Under the pieces are notes generated by a model. That model did no database searches and was not told the origin of the DNA. It saw only the letters and a list, made by a program, of their open reading frames with translations. Position numbers and translations under genes: made by a program. DNA of 64,000 nt from Crocinitomicaceae bacterium (GTDB taxonomy: Bacteria > Bacteroidota > Bacteroidia > Flavobacteriales_D > Crocinitomicaceae), in the NCBI GenBank assembly GCA_030830785.1, contig JAURMI010000003.1, positions 248,001-312,000 on the forward strand, in the 5' to 3' direction. Each line of letters begins with the position of its first letter. Positions within the stretch are counted from its first letter, which is position 1. This document shows, piece by piece, positions 61,720-64,000 of the stretch.

Positions 61720-62913
61720 ATGAGCACATTTTCGACTTTTCGCTTTGCATCCAAAAGAGCTATTGTTCGCGTGGATTTTAATGTGCCTTTGGATAAACAA
61801 TCCAATAAGGTACTTGATGACAAGCGAATTCTTGCAGCCATTCCAACCCTCAAGCATATATTAAATGCAGGTGGTAGTGTGGTGCTACTATCCCATTTTG
61901 GCAGACCTAAAAATGGACCAGAACCTCAATATTCTCTTTTACAGATTAAAGACAAAATAAGTGAAGTTTTAAAAGTCCCGGTTCAATTTGCAGCAGACTG
62001 TATTGGTCAAGAATCCATGCAGCTGAGTGCAGCTTTAAAACCCGGACAGGTATTGCTCTTAGAAAATATTAGATTTTATAAGGAGGAAAGCCAAGGTGAT
62101 ATGGCTTTTGCAGAAAAACTTGCCAAACATGGTGACTGTTATGTAAACGATGCTTTTGGTGCGGCACACCGTTCGCATGCAAGTACAACCCAAATTGCCA
62201 ACTTTTTTCCGGATGCAAAAATGGCAGGTTTATTAATGCAGGCGGAAATAGAAAATGCTCAAAAGGTGCTGCACACTGCAAAAAAGCCGTTTACCGCAAT
62301 TGTTGGTGGCGCAAAAATATCAGATAAGGTTTTAATAGTGGAGCATTTATTAAATATCGCCGATCATATAATTATTGGTGGCGGTATGGCCTATACGTTT
62401 TTCAAAGCAATGGGAGGGCAGATTGGCAACTCCTTGTGTGAAGATGATCGCCTTGAAACATGTAAGGACATTCTGCAGCGAGCAGCGGCCATTGGTGTTC
62501 AAATACATCTTCCACAAGATGCAATTGTTGCCGATCAATTTTCTCAAAATGCCAATACCCGAATTGATGATTCTAATTTGATTGAAAATAATTGGATGGG
62601 ATTAGATATCGGGCCAATGGCATGTGCTTCTTTTAAACAAGTCATATTAAAGAGTAAAACCATATTATGGAATGGCCCCATGGGTGTATTTGAAATGCCA
62701 GCCTTTGAACAGGGCACAAAAACGATTGCTCAAGCTGTTGCTCAAGCGACAAAATTTGGTGCATTCAGTTTAATTGGTGGAGGCGACAGTGCGGCTGCAA
62801 TTCAGCAATTTGATTTATCAAACCAAGTAAGCTACGTAAGCACAGGTGGTGGCGCTTTACTTGAATACTTTGAAGGCAAAACTTTACCAGGAATAGCTGC
62901 CTTATCTAACTAA
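61720..62913 (+). CDS. pgk: Phosphoglycerate kinase
   Basis: 397 residues. It transfers phosphate between 1,3-bisphosphoglycerate and ADP in glycolysis. VRVDFNVPLDKQ, LLSHFGRPK, LLENIRFYKEE, NDAFGAAHRSHAS, AIVGGAKISDK, GGGMAYTF, WNGPMGVFE and the GGGDSAAA loop are intact. It starts 4 bp after the SDR gene and overlaps the convergent gap gene by 4 bp at the stop codons. Confidence 0.97.
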   Translation: MSTFSTFRFASKRAIVRVDFNVPLDKQSNKVLDDKRILAAIPTLKHILNAGGSVVLLSHFGRPKNGPEPQYSLLQIKDKISEVLKVPVQFAADCIGQESMQLSAALKPGQVLLLENIRFYKEESQGDMAFAEKLAKHGDCYVNDAFGAAHRSHASTTQIANFFPDAKMAGLLMQAEIENAQKVLHTAKKPFTAIVGGAKISDKVLIVEHLLNIADHIIIGGGMAYTFFKAMGGQIGNSLCEDDRLETCKDILQRAAAIGVQIHLPQDAIVADQFSQNANTRIDDSNLIENNWMGLDIGPMACASFKQVILKSKTILWNGPMGVFEMPAFEQGTKTIAQAVAQATKFGAFSLIGGGDSAAAIQQFDLSNQVSYVSTGGGALLEYFEGKTLPGIAALSN

Positions 62914-63899
62914 AAGCGGTGCACGACATCGACCAAACGGTTTGAGTACCCTGCTTCATTATCATACCATCCTGCAACTTTAATTAGCCCATTAAAAACA
63001 GTAGTTAGTCCGGCATCAAAAATAACGCTATGTGGATTACCAATCACGTCCACTGATACAATTGGATCTTCTGTATAATAAAGAATCCCCTTAAGAGCGC
63101 CTTCTGAAGCTTTTTTCATAGCCGCATTGATTTGCTCAGAAGTTACGTCAGTTTTTGTAACAAGTGTCATTTCGGTAACGGAACCATCCGATACTGGAAC
63201 TCTAAAACTGCCGCCTGTTATTTTTCCCTTTAAGTCAGGAAATATCCTTGTAATAGCCTTTGCAGCACCTGTGGAGGTTGGTATGATGCTATTTGCTGCC
63301 GCTCTGGCCCTTCGCATATCTTTGTGAGGAGCATCATGCAATCGTTGGTCCGAGGTATAGCTATGAACCGTAGAGATATAGGCCACTTCGATATCTAAAA
63401 TTTCCTTTAAAACTTTCACCAAAGGAGCCGCATTATTTGTCGTACATGAGGCATTTGAAATAACAGGACTTGACCAGTCGATCTGATCATCATTAACCCC
63501 CATTACAACAGAAGGTATATCCTCACTATTCGCTGGAGCGCTAATCACAACATGTTTTGCTCCTCCTTTAAAATGTTTGGATGCAGCCTCATGAGTTAAA
63601 AACAAACCTGTTGACTCAATTACAATGCTTACGCCATAGGAAGACCAGTTAATTTGCTCTGGATCACGTTCACTGATGAAAACTATTTTTTTGCCATTTG
63701 TAAAATGCAGTGTATTTCCTTCTATGACAAAAGGTATAGATAAAGGACCATGAATGCTGTCATATTTCAATAAATGAGCCAAGGTAGCAACGTCAGCTAA
63801 GTCATTGACAAGTGCCACATTTACTTTGGGATCTTGCAATGCAATCCTTGTAAAACATCGACCAATTCGGCCAAATCCATTTACACCAACTGTTTTCAT
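62910..63899 (-). CDS. gap: Glyceraldehyde-3-phosphate dehydrogenase
   Basis: About 329 residues from ATG 63899. NGFGRIGR opens the NAD-binding domain, and Asp in VNDLADV favours NAD+. SNASCTTN holds the catalytic Cys152, with Asn rather than the usual Cys at the fourth position after it. HSYTSDQRLHDAPHKDMRRAR, SIIPTSTGAAKA and WYDNEAGYSNR are conserved. The open frame extends to 63953, but a -7 box lies in that stretch. It is convergent with pgk, the next step of glycolysis, with a 4-bp overlap. Confidence 0.96.
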   Translation of the reverse strand: MKTVGVNGFGRIGRCFTRIALQDPKVNVALVNDLADVATLAHLLKYDSIHGPLSIPFVIEGNTLHFTNGKKIVFISERDPEQINWSSYGVSIVIESTGLFLTHEAASKHFKGGAKHVVISAPANSEDIPSVVMGVNDDQIDWSSPVISNASCTTNNAAPLVKVLKEILDIEVAYISTVHSYTSDQRLHDAPHKDMRRARAAANSIIPTSTGAAKAITRIFPDLKGKITGGSFRVPVSDGSVTEMTLVTKTDVTSEQINAAMKKASEGALKGILYYTEDPIVSVDVIGNPHSVIFDAGLTTVFNGLIKVAGWYDNEAGYSNRLVDVVHRF

Positions 63900-63920
63900 A
63901 TTTAGTAATTGTGAATTGTA

Positions 63921-63928
63921 CAAAAATA
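63921..63928 (-). promoter_or_regulatory. -7 box TATTTTTG of gap
   Basis: A perfect TAnnTTTG on the minus strand, 21 nt before ATG 63899, with TTTG about 22 bp further upstream. It rules out the longer start at 63953. The last 47 bases of the window hold no further gene that I can see. Confidence 0.55.
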
Positions 63929-64000
63929 ACAATAAAAAAGAAAAAGTGTTCAAATGACACTATGAACACTTTAATTACTGAAAATCAATGATTTACATAT

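Noticed and set aside
1..64000. CRISPR arrays, insertion sequences, prophage or integrative elements
   Set aside because: I saw no regularly spaced repeats, transposase, integrase or phage structural motifs on either strand. Gene content and packing are those of core chromosome.

Overview
This window is a gene-dense, AT-rich chromosomal segment of a member of the Bacteroidota, most likely in or near the Flavobacteriales. The evidence is a complete type IX secretion / gliding motor core (porP/sprF-like, gldK, gldL, gldM, gldN), several exported proteins with type A or type B (CHU_C-like) T9SS sorting tails, Bacteroidota-type promoters (TTTG, about 19 bp, TAnnTTTG) in place of sigma70/Shine-Dalgarno architecture, and a fused E1 alpha/beta dehydrogenase. 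I see no CRISPR array, insertion sequence, prophage or integrase. This looks like core genome.

Layout. 1-5.8 kb: a truncated type B T9SS adhesin-like protein, an MBL-fold hydrolase, a GT4 glycosyltransferase whose stop codon lies inside a tRNA-Arg(CCT) gene, and a type A T9SS Ig-like protein. 5.8-8.3 kb (-): beta-carbonic anhydrase overlapping a SulP anion transporter, plus a small exported protein. 8.4-10.1 kb (-): kbl and a membrane protein. 10.2-17.3 kb (-): gldN, gldM, gldL, gldK, porP. 17.4-21.0 kb (-): E1 fusion, MazG-like NTP-PPase and a ureohydrolase-fold protein that has lost metal ligands. 21.1-24.4 kb: miaE, then an ECF sigma factor / membrane anti-sigma-like / outer-membrane protein set. 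24.4-28.7 kb (-): three amidohydrolase domains in two coupled genes, two of them lacking the HxH metal motif. 28.7-29.8 kb (-): AlkD-like protein directly downstream of rnpB. 29.8-36.5 kb: T9SS protein, large SF1 helicase, yidD, lytic transglycosylase, menC. 36.5-38.9 kb (-): an overlapping operon of lipoprotein, mrp, nifU, rlmH and menC. 38.9-46.3 kb (+): DUF423, bcp, recA, a DUF5011-like lipoprotein, thioredoxin, a membrane pyrophosphatase with a Cys-rich tail, an alkyltransferase-like protein and a Cys/Met-metabolism PLP enzyme. 46.3-51.0 kb: a LytTR regulator with TPR histidine kinase, diverging from a type B T9SS protein. 51.1-56.6 kb: an OMP, then a five-gene coupled cluster with a ClC channel and a cation/proton antiporter. 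56.6-56.9 kb (-): tRNA-Ser, tRNA-Pro, tRNA-Arg. 57-64 kb: purM, a DjlA-like co-chaperone, htpG, an SDR, pgk and gap.

The main unexpected signal is regulatory. TAnnTTTG -7 boxes end only 3-6 nt before the start codon of several unrelated genes. At rnpB, whose 5' end is fixed by the P1 helix, the same 4-nt spacing separates the box from the RNA start. This suggests that a class of genes here makes leaderless or nearly leaderless mRNA. Other observations worth following are the degenerate ureohydrolase next to the T9SS genes, the enlarged GldK, the Cys-rich pyrophosphatase tail and the pseudo-amidohydrolase domains.
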